Assembly (NCBI GenBank): GCA_017503945.1
Contig: JAFVSB010000113.1
Location: 1-12,778, forward strand
Reading direction: 5' to 3'
Source of the DNA: Clostridia bacterium
GTDB taxonomy: Bacteria; Bacillota; Clostridia; UMGS1810
Length of the DNA: 12,778 bases
This document shows positions 6,386-12,778 of the stretch, piece after piece (the first letter of the stretch is position 1; each line of letters begins with the position of its first letter). Both the position numbers and the translations under genes were made by a program. The notes under the pieces are model-generated. The model was not told the DNA's origin and ran no database searches. It worked only from the letters and a program-made list of their open reading frames with translations.

Positions 6386-7227
6386 TAGTCCGAAAGCAGC
6401 AGCGCAGCATTTTTTTGAGGTGTGCGATTGAAACGCCTGAGCAGCCACAGGCTGTCGGGGTCGCGCGTGATGGTGCTATAGCCCTCACGGCAGCTAAAGC
6501 TCAGTCTGTAGCCATAGCATCTTAGCAGTGAGCGTGTTTCCGGGCTATAGCTGCCAAAGGGATAGGCATATGCTATAGGCGCTTTGCCTGTGGCTGATTT
6601 TATGGCATCGTGTGCATGTGAGAGGTCACGAAAAAAAGCCAGCCTGTAGGCATCGGATGTTTCGTACTCGCAGCGTGCACTTCCCGTGCGCCCGTTCTGA
6701 AGTGAATGCATGTTATAGGAATGATTTTGAATATCGGCAAGGCCCGAATCAGACATTTCCTTTATCTGCTGCCATGTCATGTGAGCATAGGCGGTGTTAG
6801 GGTCGGGGTTTTGAGTGTGGTAGTCGCTAAAATATGCAATTGGTGATACTGTAGCTCTCACATTGTGCTTTTTAAGAATGGGGTATGCAAAGGTGTAGTT
6901 GTTGAGATAGCCATCATCAAAGGTGAGCATCACGCACTTTTCGGGCAGAGGCTTGCCATAATCGCAAAAAGCAGTCAGGTCAGCGCTTGTCACAAAGCCA
7001 AAGCCGTTTTCTTTGAGCCACACTATGTCTGATTCCAAAGATGAAGCATTGAGCACATAGGTGCTCTCAGCTCCGCCCGAATTGAAGCCATGATACATAA
7101 TAATGGCAAGCTTTGCACTCTGCTGCTCTCCTGACACAGGCTCATGTGATGAGGTATGAGTCTGTAAAGCTATAAGGCACACCACCATGAGCGCGGCAAT
7201 TGATTTTTGAATCAAAAAGCGTTTCAC
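6382..7227 (-). CDS. Secreted or membrane-anchored polysaccharide deacetylase (NodB domain)
   Basis: Carbohydrate esterase family 4 type protein, expected to remove N-acetyl groups from a cell-wall or other polysaccharide using a metal. The 281-aa product has an N-terminal hydrophobic segment (about 6-23) that could be a signal peptide or an anchor. NodB motifs: IIMYHGF (42-48), the metal and base motif LTFDDGY (101-107, DD at 104-105), the H-x4-H metal pair HSYNMH (169-174), and AYPFGSYS (221-228). The presence of both Asp residues and both His residues argues for an active enzyme. The start is GTG at 7227, fixed by AAAGGAG at 7236-7242 8 nt away; the open frame continues to 7263 without its own site. 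It is divergent from the dipeptidase. No terminator follows, so it may read into the operon at 6327. Substrate not predictable. Confidence 0.9.
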   Translation of the reverse strand: MKRFLIQKSIAALMVVCLIALQTHTSSHEPVSGEQQSAKLAIIMYHGFNSGGAESTYVLNASSLESDIVWLKENGFGFVTSADLTAFCDYGKPLPEKCVMLTFDDGYLNNYTFAYPILKKHNVRATVSPIAYFSDYHTQNPDPNTAYAHMTWQQIKEMSDSGLADIQNHSYNMHSLQNGRTGSARCEYETSDAYRLAFFRDLSHAHDAIKSATGKAPIAYAYPFGSYSPETRSLLRCYGYRLSFSCREGYSTITRDPDSLWLLRRFNRTPQKNAALLLSDY

Positions 7228-7301
7228 CGCTCTCACTCCTTTCGGATTATATATATTCTGCAAATACCCTGCATATACATGGTTTTCAGGGAGGGATTTT
7301 T

Positions 7302-8231
7302 ATGCACCGCTATCCTTATTTTGACACACATTGTGACACCATGCTCAAAATGTATGAGCAAAAGCTTTCCTTAAACCATCCATCATTGCAGGTGAATCTT
7401 GCCAACATGAAAAAGTATGCACCATGTGTGCAGGTATTTGCTCTTTTTAACGAGGGTAATTTTTCGGAGGCTGATATGCTTTCGGCAATTGCATATTTCA
7501 AAAAAGAATGTTCAAAGCATAGTAAATACATAGCCGTGAGTCGAAGCGCGCAAGGTATACGCCAAAATCACAGGCTCGGCAAAGCTACCGCGCTGCTTTC
7601 CATTGAGGGACTTGGCAATCAATCTGACTTTTCAATTGCTTCGCTTTCAAAATTTCATATGGCGGGTGTAAGACTTGCAAGCCTTTGCTGGAATGGCGAC
7701 AACATTTTGTGCGGAGGAACTGACCGCAACCGAAACGGGCTCACCCCACTCGGCGCCCAGGTGCTCAGGCGCATGGCAAAGCTTGGAATGATTCTTGATG
7801 TGTCGCATATGTCGGACCAGAGCTTTTGGGATGCCATGGAGGTGTATGACGCTCCTGTGTGCGCTACACACTCTGGCAGCCGCGCCATATGCAGTCACCC
7901 CCGAAACCTCACCGATGCGCAATTCGGCGAGCTTATAAAGAGGGGCGGAGTGTGCGGCATCAACTTTTATCCTCCGTTTTTGGGCGGCGATAGAGCAAGT
8001 ATACACCAAATCATTGCTCACATTGAGCATTTTATGTCACTTGGCGGTGAAGATCACATCGGCATAGGTGCCGATTTTGACGGCATCGACTGCGTGAGTG
8101 ACCAAATCACCGACTCAGGCTATGTGTATCGCCTTTTTGACGCTCTTTTGTCACTTAATTACAAAGAAAGCACTATAAACAAAATTGCTTTTTATAATTT
8201 CTATAAATTTTTCCTTAATTTTGAAATTTAA
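7302..8231 (+). CDS. Membrane dipeptidase family (peptidase M19)
   Basis: Renal-dipeptidase-type zinc hydrolase, expected to cleave dipeptides, possibly with D-residues; probably cytoplasmic, as no signal peptide is seen. The metal ligands line up with the family: H-x-D at DTHCDT (His10, Asp12), Glu102 in LSIEGLG, His169 in DVSHMS, His190 in THSGSRA, Arg201 in HPRNLTD and Asp258 in IGIGADFDG; the His169-His190 distance (21) and His190-Arg201 distance (11) equal those of the mammalian enzyme. The C-terminal motif commonly written GGNFLR is FYNFYKFF here, a divergence. The start is the ATG at 7302, after AGGGAGG at 7288-7294; the frame runs open to 7200, overlapping the divergent deacetylase start, which I reject. 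The total of 309 aa is normal for the short bacterial branch. Confidence 0.92.
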   Translation: MHRYPYFDTHCDTMLKMYEQKLSLNHPSLQVNLANMKKYAPCVQVFALFNEGNFSEADMLSAIAYFKKECSKHSKYIAVSRSAQGIRQNHRLGKATALLSIEGLGNQSDFSIASLSKFHMAGVRLASLCWNGDNILCGGTDRNRNGLTPLGAQVLRRMAKLGMILDVSHMSDQSFWDAMEVYDAPVCATHSGSRAICSHPRNLTDAQFGELIKRGGVCGINFYPPFLGGDRASIHQIIAHIEHFMSLGGEDHIGIGADFDGIDCVSDQITDSGYVYRLFDALLSLNYKESTINKIAFYNFYKFFLNFEI

Positions 8232-8242
8232 TCGTTTTGAAC

Positions 8243-8271
8243 TTGCATTTTTGGTGTCTGTGTGATACAAT
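8243..8271 (+). promoter_or_regulatory. Candidate extended -10 promoter of the aminotransferase gene
   Basis: TTGCAT (8243-8248), 17 bp, TACAAT (8266-8271), with TG one base before the -10. The -35 is weak (3 of 6), compensated by the extended -10. It starts a leader of about 50 nt. Confidence 0.6.
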
Positions 8272-8284
8272 AGCTATGATTTAT

Positions 8285-8309
8285 GAATTTATGCGCATGC
8301 ATAAAATTC
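8285..8309. promoter_or_regulatory. Inverted repeat in the aminotransferase leader
   Basis: GAATTTATGC (8285-8294), GCAT spacer, GCATAAAATTC (8299-8309): the arms match completely apart from one extra A. It lies a few nt past the predicted transcription start and ends just before the AAAGGAGG site at 8312-8318. It may be an operator or a leader hairpin; there is no T-run, so it is not a terminator. Confidence 0.5.
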
Positions 8310-8326
8310 AAAAAGGAGGCATACCA

Positions 8327-9520
8327 ATGGAAATTTCAAAAAAATTTGAAGCTATTGCTCCATCTCCCACCCTTGCAATAGATTCTAAATTCAAACAGAT
8401 GAAAGCAGACGGACTCGATGTTGTTGGTTTTGGCACAGGTGAGCCCGATTTTGATACTCCCGACCATATAAAGCAGGCGGCAATTGCAGCAATTATGGGC
8501 GGCAAAACAAAATACACCCCCGCATCAGGCACAGTAGAGCTCAAAAAGGCAATATGCGCCAAATTCAAAAGAGACAATGGTCTTGATTACGATATTGCAA
8601 ACATTGTGGTAAGCAATGGTGCAAAGCACTCTCTCATTAATGCCTTCGGCGCTATTCTTAACCCCGGTGATGAGGTTATTATTCCCGCACCTTTCTCGGT
8701 GAGCTATCCTGAAATGGTAAAATATAATGACGGTGTGCCGGTGATTATTCACACAACCGAAGAAAACAAATTCAAGTTTTCTCCCCAGCAGTTTGAAGCG
8801 GCAATCACCCCCCGCACCAAAGCTGTGGTTATCAACTCTCCCTGCAATCCCACAGGCATGGTCTACACAGCAGATGAACTCAGAGCCATTGCCGATGTGG
8901 CAGTAAAGCACGGAATATATGTGATATCTGACGAAATATATGAGCACCTCATCTATGACGGTGCCACACACACAAGCATTGCATCATTTGGCGAGGACAT
9001 CAAGGACCTCACCATTATCATCAACGGTGTGTCAAAAACATATGCTATGACAGGCTGGAGAATAGGCTTCACTGCATCATCTGCAAAAATTGCCAAGATG
9101 ATGTCCAATGTGCAGAGCCACACCACCTCCAACCCCAACTCCATTGCCCAGGAAGCTACCATCGCAGCTCTGAATGGTCCCAAGGAAGAGCTTGACACCA
9201 TGATTAAGGCTTTTGACGAGCGTAGAAAGTATATGGTAGAGCGCATCAACGCTGTTGAAGGTGTATCGTGCACATCTCCCGACGGTGCTTTTTATGTGAT
9301 GATGAACATTGAAAAGCTCATTGGCAAAACAATTGGCGGCAAGCTCATAAACACTGCCGACGATTTCTCCGAGGTATTCCTTTCTGAGCAGCTCGTTGCA
9401 GTTGTGTCGGGCGTTGGCTTTGATGCTCCAAACTTTGTGAGATGGTCATATGCCACAAGCATGGAAAATATCCGCGAGGGTATTGACCGTCTTGAAAAGC
9501 TCCTTGCTGATTGCAAATAA
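8327..9520 (+). CDS. aspC: Class I pyridoxal-phosphate aminotransferase, aspartate type
   Basis: Transfers the amino group between an amino acid (likely aspartate) and 2-oxoglutarate, in the cytoplasm. All fold-type I landmarks are present in the 397 residues: GTGEPDFDTP (36-45), YTPASGTVELKKAI (63-76), SNGAKHSL (96-103), NSPCNPTGMVY (170-180, Asn174), SDEIYEHLIYDG (201-212, Asp202 and Tyr205), the PLP lysine in GVSKTYAMTGWRIGF (Lys237, Arg245) and the carboxylate-binding arginine in VRWSYA (Arg372). The length and the motif variants fit the thermophile/Bacillus aspartate aminotransferase subgroup; a close relative with broader specificity (for instance prephenate or aromatic) cannot be excluded. 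The start is fixed by AAAGGAGG at 8312-8318; an open frame to 8237 lacks its own site and crosses the promoter. The hairpin at 9545-9582 should end its message. Confidence 0.93.
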   Translation: MEISKKFEAIAPSPTLAIDSKFKQMKADGLDVVGFGTGEPDFDTPDHIKQAAIAAIMGGKTKYTPASGTVELKKAICAKFKRDNGLDYDIANIVVSNGAKHSLINAFGAILNPGDEVIIPAPFSVSYPEMVKYNDGVPVIIHTTEENKFKFSPQQFEAAITPRTKAVVINSPCNPTGMVYTADELRAIADVAVKHGIYVISDEIYEHLIYDGATHTSIASFGEDIKDLTIIINGVSKTYAMTGWRIGFTASSAKIAKMMSNVQSHTTSNPNSIAQEATIAALNGPKEELDTMIKAFDERRKYMVERINAVEGVSCTSPDGAFYVMMNIEKLIGKTIGGKLINTADDFSEVFLSEQLVAVVSGVGFDAPNFVRWSYATSMENIREGIDRLEKLLADCK

Positions 9521-9537
9521 TACAATACCCTATATTC

Positions 9538-9566
9538 TTTACAAAAAACCCCCTGTGTGATATACT
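9538..9566 (+). promoter_or_regulatory. Extended -10 promoter of the secreted cysteine peptidase-like gene
   Basis: TTTACA (9538-9543), exactly 17 bp, TATACT (9561-9566), each 5 of 6 matches, with TG one base before the -10. Transcription should begin near 9573, inside the right arm of the hairpin at 9545-9582. The -10 lies in the hairpin's loop. Confidence 0.65.
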
Positions 9567-9582
9567 ACCAGCAGGGGGTTTT
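9545..9582 (+). terminator. Terminator-like hairpin covering the next gene's ribosome binding site
   Basis: AAAACCCCCTG (9545-9555) is the exact reverse complement of CAGGGGGTTTT (9572-9582), with a 16-nt loop. The T-run is short (TTTTATT), so termination after the aminotransferase may be partial. AGGGGG in the right arm is the only Shine-Dalgarno-like sequence for the ATG at 9586, so a read-through transcript would have its ribosome site paired, whereas a message started at about 9573 would not. Confidence 0.6.
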
Positions 9583-9585
9583 ATT

Positions 9586-10698
9586 ATGAAAAAAATGATA
9601 TGCATATTACTTGCATTTTTATTACTTGGCGCAAATGCTTCGGCATCAGACCTATCTATAAAAGAATATATGCAATCAAACTATACCAAGGCTCTTGCTC
9701 TTTCGGGCATGCAAAACTTCAACGGCTACTGCGCTGCCTGCGTGGCATATCAGGGCATCGCACACGGCATACACACACAATACATATGGGCCAACGGCAA
9801 TCAGGCGTTTGAGCGCTATAGCTCCATCACACGCACAGGCGGTGGCTGGCTCACGAAAAGCTATCCATCAAAGGAGTATTCCATGAAGCAGGTGCTATCT
9901 ATGCAAAACACCGATGACTTCTCAGGCTTCTACTGCCCCATCGTGCTCGGGTTTAACAAAGGCACCGCCTCATCGGCAGGTCAGTACTATGGCCACGCCA
10001 TGATGATATATGCAGTAAGGGCAGGCACAGTGTATTTTACTGATTCTACCGAGCCTGTGCTCGAGGATAACATCTATGCTATGAGCATTGATGACTTCTG
10101 CACAAGATATTCTGATAAGGCAGACACCCCCGAAGAGGAGTTTGTGTATGACGGAGCTATTGTATTTTATAAAAACGCTCCCAACGGAGCAAGTGTGGCA
10201 ACAAAAGCAAAAAAATACACCCTCTGGGAGAATGTGACATTTGACTTTGCAGCTTCGGGCGCCACTTCATATAGCCTTGGAGTAGACAAAGACGGCGTGA
10301 GGGTGATGACTGTGCACAGTGCAAGTCCATCATACAATGCCCAGTTTGGCGAGGCAGGCACCTACACCGCCTATGTCACTGCATGCAATGCATTTGGCTT
10401 TACTGACAGCAAAGCTATAACCTTTGCAGTGGGCTCTTTACCCGAAAATGCATTTATCACCTCTGATGAGCCAAGTGCATCTGTTGGCGAAACTATGACC
10501 ATAAGCTACGGGGCTGATTTTGCAACTTCATATGCCATAGGCATCACCCTCCCTGACGGCAGTTTTGAAGTCATACAGACCACCGATTCATCTATTGACT
10601 ACACATTTGAAAGCGCAGGCACATACACCGTCTTTGCGACATGCTGCAACAATGTGGGGTATGTTGATACGCAAGTTATAAATATTAATGTAGAATAA
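9586..10698 (+). CDS. Secreted papain-like cysteine peptidase-like protein with two Ig-like repeats
   Basis: Probably an exported enzyme or binding protein. The 370-aa product has a signal peptide (MKKMICILLAFLLLGANASA; cleavage near 20-21). The first domain (about 25-198) has the order of a papain-fold enzyme: a cysteine at the start of a helix in NGYCAACVAYQ (Cys49 or Cys52), a histidine before a strand in YYGHAMMIYAV (His137), and an aspartate in YFTDST (Asp153). I infer Cys-His-Asp catalysis; it could be peptidase or amidase. Two related domains of about 80 residues follow (205-283 and 288-369), each ending in a common pattern, EAGTYTAYVTACNAFGFTDS and SAGTYTVFATCCNNVGYVDT, of PKD/Ig-like type. 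The ATG at 9586 is set by AGGGGG; the upstream open frame to 9511 overlaps the aminotransferase end. No sortase motif or anchor is seen. Confidence 0.8.
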   Translation: MKKMICILLAFLLLGANASASDLSIKEYMQSNYTKALALSGMQNFNGYCAACVAYQGIAHGIHTQYIWANGNQAFERYSSITRTGGGWLTKSYPSKEYSMKQVLSMQNTDDFSGFYCPIVLGFNKGTASSAGQYYGHAMMIYAVRAGTVYFTDSTEPVLEDNIYAMSIDDFCTRYSDKADTPEEEFVYDGAIVFYKNAPNGASVATKAKKYTLWENVTFDFAASGATSYSLGVDKDGVRVMTVHSASPSYNAQFGEAGTYTAYVTACNAFGFTDSKAITFAVGSLPENAFITSDEPSASVGETMTISYGADFATSYAIGITLPDGSFEVIQTTDSSIDYTFESAGTYTVFATCCNNVGYVDTQVININVE

Positions 10699-10699
10699 C

Positions 10700-10738
10700 A
10701 AAAAAACTGATGCAAACTTCTGTCTGCATCAGTTTTTT
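10700..10738. terminator. Bidirectional terminator between two convergent genes
   Basis: AAAAAACTGATGCA (10701-10714) pairs with TGCATCAGTTTTTT (10725-10738) around a 10-nt loop. Both strands end with a run of six or seven T, so it can serve the plus gene ending at 10698 and the minus gene ending at 10743. Confidence 0.9.
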
Positions 10739-10742
10739 ATTG

Positions 10743-12176
10743 CTAAAATTTAAAAGAATCACCAAGGCTAAGCACTTCGAGCTGGTGTGCGCCATCAATA
10801 CCGCTGAGTACACCGCCGTGCCTGATAATTTCACCTATGCGGGCAATGTGCTCGGCGGTGATTTTTTCACCGGGGATTATGAGTGGCGTGCCGTGAGGAC
10901 ATTTGTATATGAGCCTGCGGCAGAGTCTGCCTTCGGAATCCATGTAGTGCACTTTTTCACCCTCGCAATTAAATGCCTTGTAGGGCAACACCTTCACCAC
11001 CTTGCGCCTGTGGGGCACCGGCTCGTCTTCTTCGAGCACTATCTTAGGTGATGCAAGCTTTCCTATAGCAACACATGAATTGATAAGTCTGCGCACTTCG
11101 GTGGGAGTGTTATATATAGACACTGAAAACACAAGGTTGTTTCTGTCGGCAGTTTCGGGCTCTATGCCATATTTGCCCACGAGGATTTTGGCAGCATCGG
11201 TGGCGCTGATATCTACCTTTGAGAAATTGAGCACCACTCTCATGGGGTCGAGCTTGTCGATGAGTGCACCGTTGTTGTATTCAGCATCGAACCACATTAT
11301 ATCGGTGCTGTGGTTGATGATGTGCTTGCCGCGTTCAAGCTCTTTGAGAAGGGAAACATATTTTTTGCTGTTTTTAAACACATAGCCAATGGCATTTTCA
11401 GTGGCACAAAGCGATGCAAACGAATCACTGCCGCCCTGATAAATGGCAAGCTGCTCTCTTATGGTGTCCTCTGCTATTGCGCCTGCGGCTATATGCACAA
11501 GTCCGCTGCCGGAAAAAGCGCCGAGAGTTTCTGAGCAACTGTGAATCACAACATCTGCTCCACATTCTAAAGCAGTGTCGGGGAATTGCGAACAAAAATT
11601 AAAATGAGCACCCAGCGATTCGTCTACTATCAGGAGCATTTTTTTGCCATGAGCAATTTCTGCAGCTTTGCGGATGTTTGCACATACGCCATAGTATGTG
11701 GGCGAGGTGATGAGCACTGCCTTTGCATCGCGGTGCTGCTCGGTGAGATATTCAAGCTCTTCGGTATCGATGCCGCCACTGATGTCATATTTGCGGTTGT
11801 GACTTCGTTTGATAAACACAGGTATTAGCGCCAAAATGGTTATGGCATTGATAACCGCTTTGTCACATTCGGGATCCACGATGATTTTGTCACCTGCATT
11901 GCATATCGAAGCCAGAGAGGCATATATGCCCGCTGCCGCACCGGAGGTGAGATAGAAGCTCTTATCTGTGCCAAATATGCCAGCAATCTGATTTTCACTT
12001 TCGGTGATGAAGCTGTTGGGATTGTGGAAATCGTCGGTCTCGGCAGGATTTGCCACATCGAGCCTGCACAGGCTGTCTACCCTCATGCGCACCTTGCCCT
12101 TGTGGCCCGGCGAGGTAAACTGTATTCTTTGTTTGGAAATGTATTTTATCAAACCGTTGTAAATCGGTGGTTTCAT
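10743..12176 (-). CDS. Orn/Lys/Arg decarboxylase homologue with a substituted PLP lysine (probable pseudoenzyme)
   Basis: The 477-aa length and domain order match the short Firmicute Orn/Lys/Arg decarboxylases (YaaO/SpeA type): QFTSPGHKGK (19-28), FYLTSGAAAGIYA (74-86), ITSPTYYGVCANI (156-168), VDESLGAHF (184-192), GADVVIHSCSETLGAFSGSG (206-225), and a C-terminal domain with CPHGTPLIIPGE (426-437). In active relatives the 213-217 stretch reads S-T-H-K-T, its lysine binding PLP; here it is S-C-S-E-T, with Glu216 encoded by GAA at 11531-11529. NCHKS is ECDKA (103-107) and DEAHGAH is DESLGAH (185-191). Yet the frame is intact, so this is probably not ordinary gene decay. Loss of decarboxylation is inferred from family knowledge; a regulatory or scaffold role is only a guess. 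The ATG at 12176 has AAGGA upstream and lies 2 nt after the stop of the membrane-protein gene. Confidence 0.85.
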   Translation of the reverse strand: MKPPIYNGLIKYISKQRIQFTSPGHKGKVRMRVDSLCRLDVANPAETDDFHNPNSFITESENQIAGIFGTDKSFYLTSGAAAGIYASLASICNAGDKIIVDPECDKAVINAITILALIPVFIKRSHNRKYDISGGIDTEELEYLTEQHRDAKAVLITSPTYYGVCANIRKAAEIAHGKKMLLIVDESLGAHFNFCSQFPDTALECGADVVIHSCSETLGAFSGSGLVHIAAGAIAEDTIREQLAIYQGGSDSFASLCATENAIGYVFKNSKKYVSLLKELERGKHIINHSTDIMWFDAEYNNGALIDKLDPMRVVLNFSKVDISATDAAKILVGKYGIEPETADRNNLVFSVSIYNTPTEVRRLINSCVAIGKLASPKIVLEEDEPVPHRRKVVKVLPYKAFNCEGEKVHYMDSEGRLCRRLIYKCPHGTPLIIPGEKITAEHIARIGEIIRHGGVLSGIDGAHQLEVLSLGDSFKF

Positions 12177-12178
12177 TA

Positions 12179-12670
12179 TTATTTATTTCCTTTCTTCAAT
12201 TCGGCTATGAACTGCCGTGATATCTTTAGCTTAAGTGCCCAAAGCTCATCATTTCTTTTGTATATCACATACACACTCTTGCCGTCTTGTCGGGGGCGGG
12301 TATATGATTTGAGCTTTTTGACATCATATTTTTTGTATTTTTCTTTGCTTTCACATATGGCGCATATATTGTCATATGCCACCACCCGAATGGGGGCTGT
12401 GCGCTTTGAAAGCACCTTAACTATTGTGAGTTTGTCGCCATCTAAAACAAATTCATATTCGGTGAGGAGCCTCGTGATGAGATACCAGCCAAACCACACT
12501 GTGCCTGCAAGGCAAAGGGCAGCCTTTAGTGCCTCAAGGCTAAATTCAAACACAATCTGCGCTATGCCCCAAAGCACAATGAATGCATATGTTCCCACAA
12601 GCCATGCCGCCGTGGCAAGCAAGGGATTAACTTTTGATTTTGCTGTTTCTTTATACATAATCCTCACCAT
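12179..12670 (-). CDS. Two-helix membrane protein, second paralogue
   Basis: Function unknown. The 163-aa product has two membrane helices (about 17-41 and 47-66) and then a beta-rich cytoplasmic domain that starts EYEFVLDGDKLTIVKVL (71-87) and includes SVYVIYKRNDELWALKLKI (131-149). Size, topology and the E-aromatic-E-aromatic motif at residues 71-74 mirror the protein at 6327-5809, so I take them as distant paralogues. The ATG at 12670 has AGAGGA 4-5 nt upstream and overlaps birA by 20 nt; ATG at 12658 (8-nt overlap) is an alternative with a poorer site. It lies between birA and the decarboxylase homologue (2-nt gap), so all three are probably one operon, and the membrane protein may work with the decarboxylase-like protein. 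Confidence 0.75.
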   Translation of the reverse strand: MVRIMYKETAKSKVNPLLATAAWLVGTYAFIVLWGIAQIVFEFSLEALKAALCLAGTVWFGWYLITRLLTEYEFVLDGDKLTIVKVLSKRTAPIRVVAYDNICAICESKEKYKKYDVKKLKSYTRPRQDGKSVYVIYKRNDELWALKLKISRQFIAELKKGNK

Positions 12671-12778
12671 ATATTCCTCTCACCGACACTTCACCCGAAT
12701 TGACCTCGATGGTAGTGCCGTCATTTTTCTCCACAACTATGGCACCATCGGTGCCAAGAGAGGTACATCTGCCTTTAA
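12651..12778 (-). CDS. birA: Biotin--protein ligase BirA, C-terminal fragment
   Basis: Only the last 41 codons are in the window; the frame enters from the right edge and stops with TAA at 12653-12651. The visible part reads KGRCTSLGTDGAIVVEKNDG and then TTIEVNSGEVSVRGIYGEDYV. The SGEVSVRG-Y ending is characteristic of the small C-terminal SH3-like domain of biotin ligases, which attach biotin to acetyl-CoA carboxylase and similar carriers. Whether an N-terminal repressor domain exists cannot be seen. The stop lies inside the next gene, which suggests translational coupling. Confidence 0.8.
   Translation of the reverse strand, partial: KGRCTSLGTDGAIVVEKNDGTTIEVNSGEVSVRGIYGEDYV

Noticed and set aside
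7246..7251. TATAAT on the minus strand before the deacetylase gene.
   Set aside because: The start site would fall on the AAAGGAG ribosome site, and no acceptable -35 stands 16-18 bp upstream.
7200..7301. Longer N-terminus of the dipeptidase from the ATG at 7200.
   Set aside because: Overlaps the divergent deacetylase start, has no ribosome site, and the family starts near the HxD motif; AGGGAGG at 7288-7294 supports 7302.
10743..12176. Decaying pseudogene reading of the decarboxylase homologue.
   Set aside because: Full family length, no stop or frameshift, well-placed start and terminator; the changes are limited to cofactor-pocket positions among those I could compare.

Overview
The window looks like chromosome from a low-to-medium G+C Firmicute of the class Clostridia, probably a spore-former or a descendant of one. 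The grounds are a SpoVG regulator, an EndoAI/EndoA-type toxin-antitoxin pair, a GerS/YdcC-type lipoprotein, strong AGGAGG-like ribosome binding sites, frequent TTG/GTG starts, and lipoproteins and signal peptides of Gram-positive type. I see no rRNA, tRNA, CRISPR array, integrase or transposase. The coding density is high and no gene-free stretch exceeds 300 bases.

Layout. (1) 36-1079: a PrsA-like parvulin lipoprotein, closed by a strong terminator. (2) 1120-2890: spoVG (minus) and murC (plus) diverge from a 154-nt intergenic region. (3) 2939-3427: a small secreted protein of unknown function, convergent with murC and sharing a bidirectional terminator with it. (4) 4090-3462: an EndoAI/EndoA (MazEF-type) module with a perfect consensus sigma-A promoter and a palindrome at the predicted transcription start. 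(5) 6327-4258: an operon of a two-helix membrane protein, nnrD (NAD(P)H-hydrate dehydratase) and a GerS/YdcC-like lipoprotein. Groups 4 and 5 resemble the familiar Firmicute acpS/nnrD - lipoprotein - alr - endoAI - endoA neighbourhood, but alr is absent and its place holds an 84-nt element with perfect 14-bp inverted ends. (6) 7227-6382: a secreted polysaccharide deacetylase, divergent from (7) 7302-8231, an M19 dipeptidase, and 8327-9520, a class I aspartate-type aminotransferase. (8) 9586-10698: a secreted papain-like cysteine peptidase-like protein with two Ig-like repeats, whose promoter lies inside a terminator hairpin. (9) 12778-10743 (minus): the end of birA, a second two-helix membrane protein and a full-length Orn/Lys/Arg decarboxylase homologue.

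Many products serve the cell envelope: murC makes peptidoglycan precursors, the deacetylase and the M19 peptidase may act on wall or peptide material, PrsA folds exported proteins, and several small secreted or lipid-anchored proteins sit among them.

The most striking observation is the decarboxylase homologue. It keeps the fold motifs of its family, but the PLP-binding lysine is a glutamate, and two other conserved cofactor-pocket motifs are also changed. It looks like an intact pseudoenzyme, encoded directly after a two-helix membrane protein whose likely paralogue heads the nnrD operon. Other points of interest are the missing alr with its hairpin element and the promoter-in-hairpin arrangement before the secreted cysteine peptidase-like gene.
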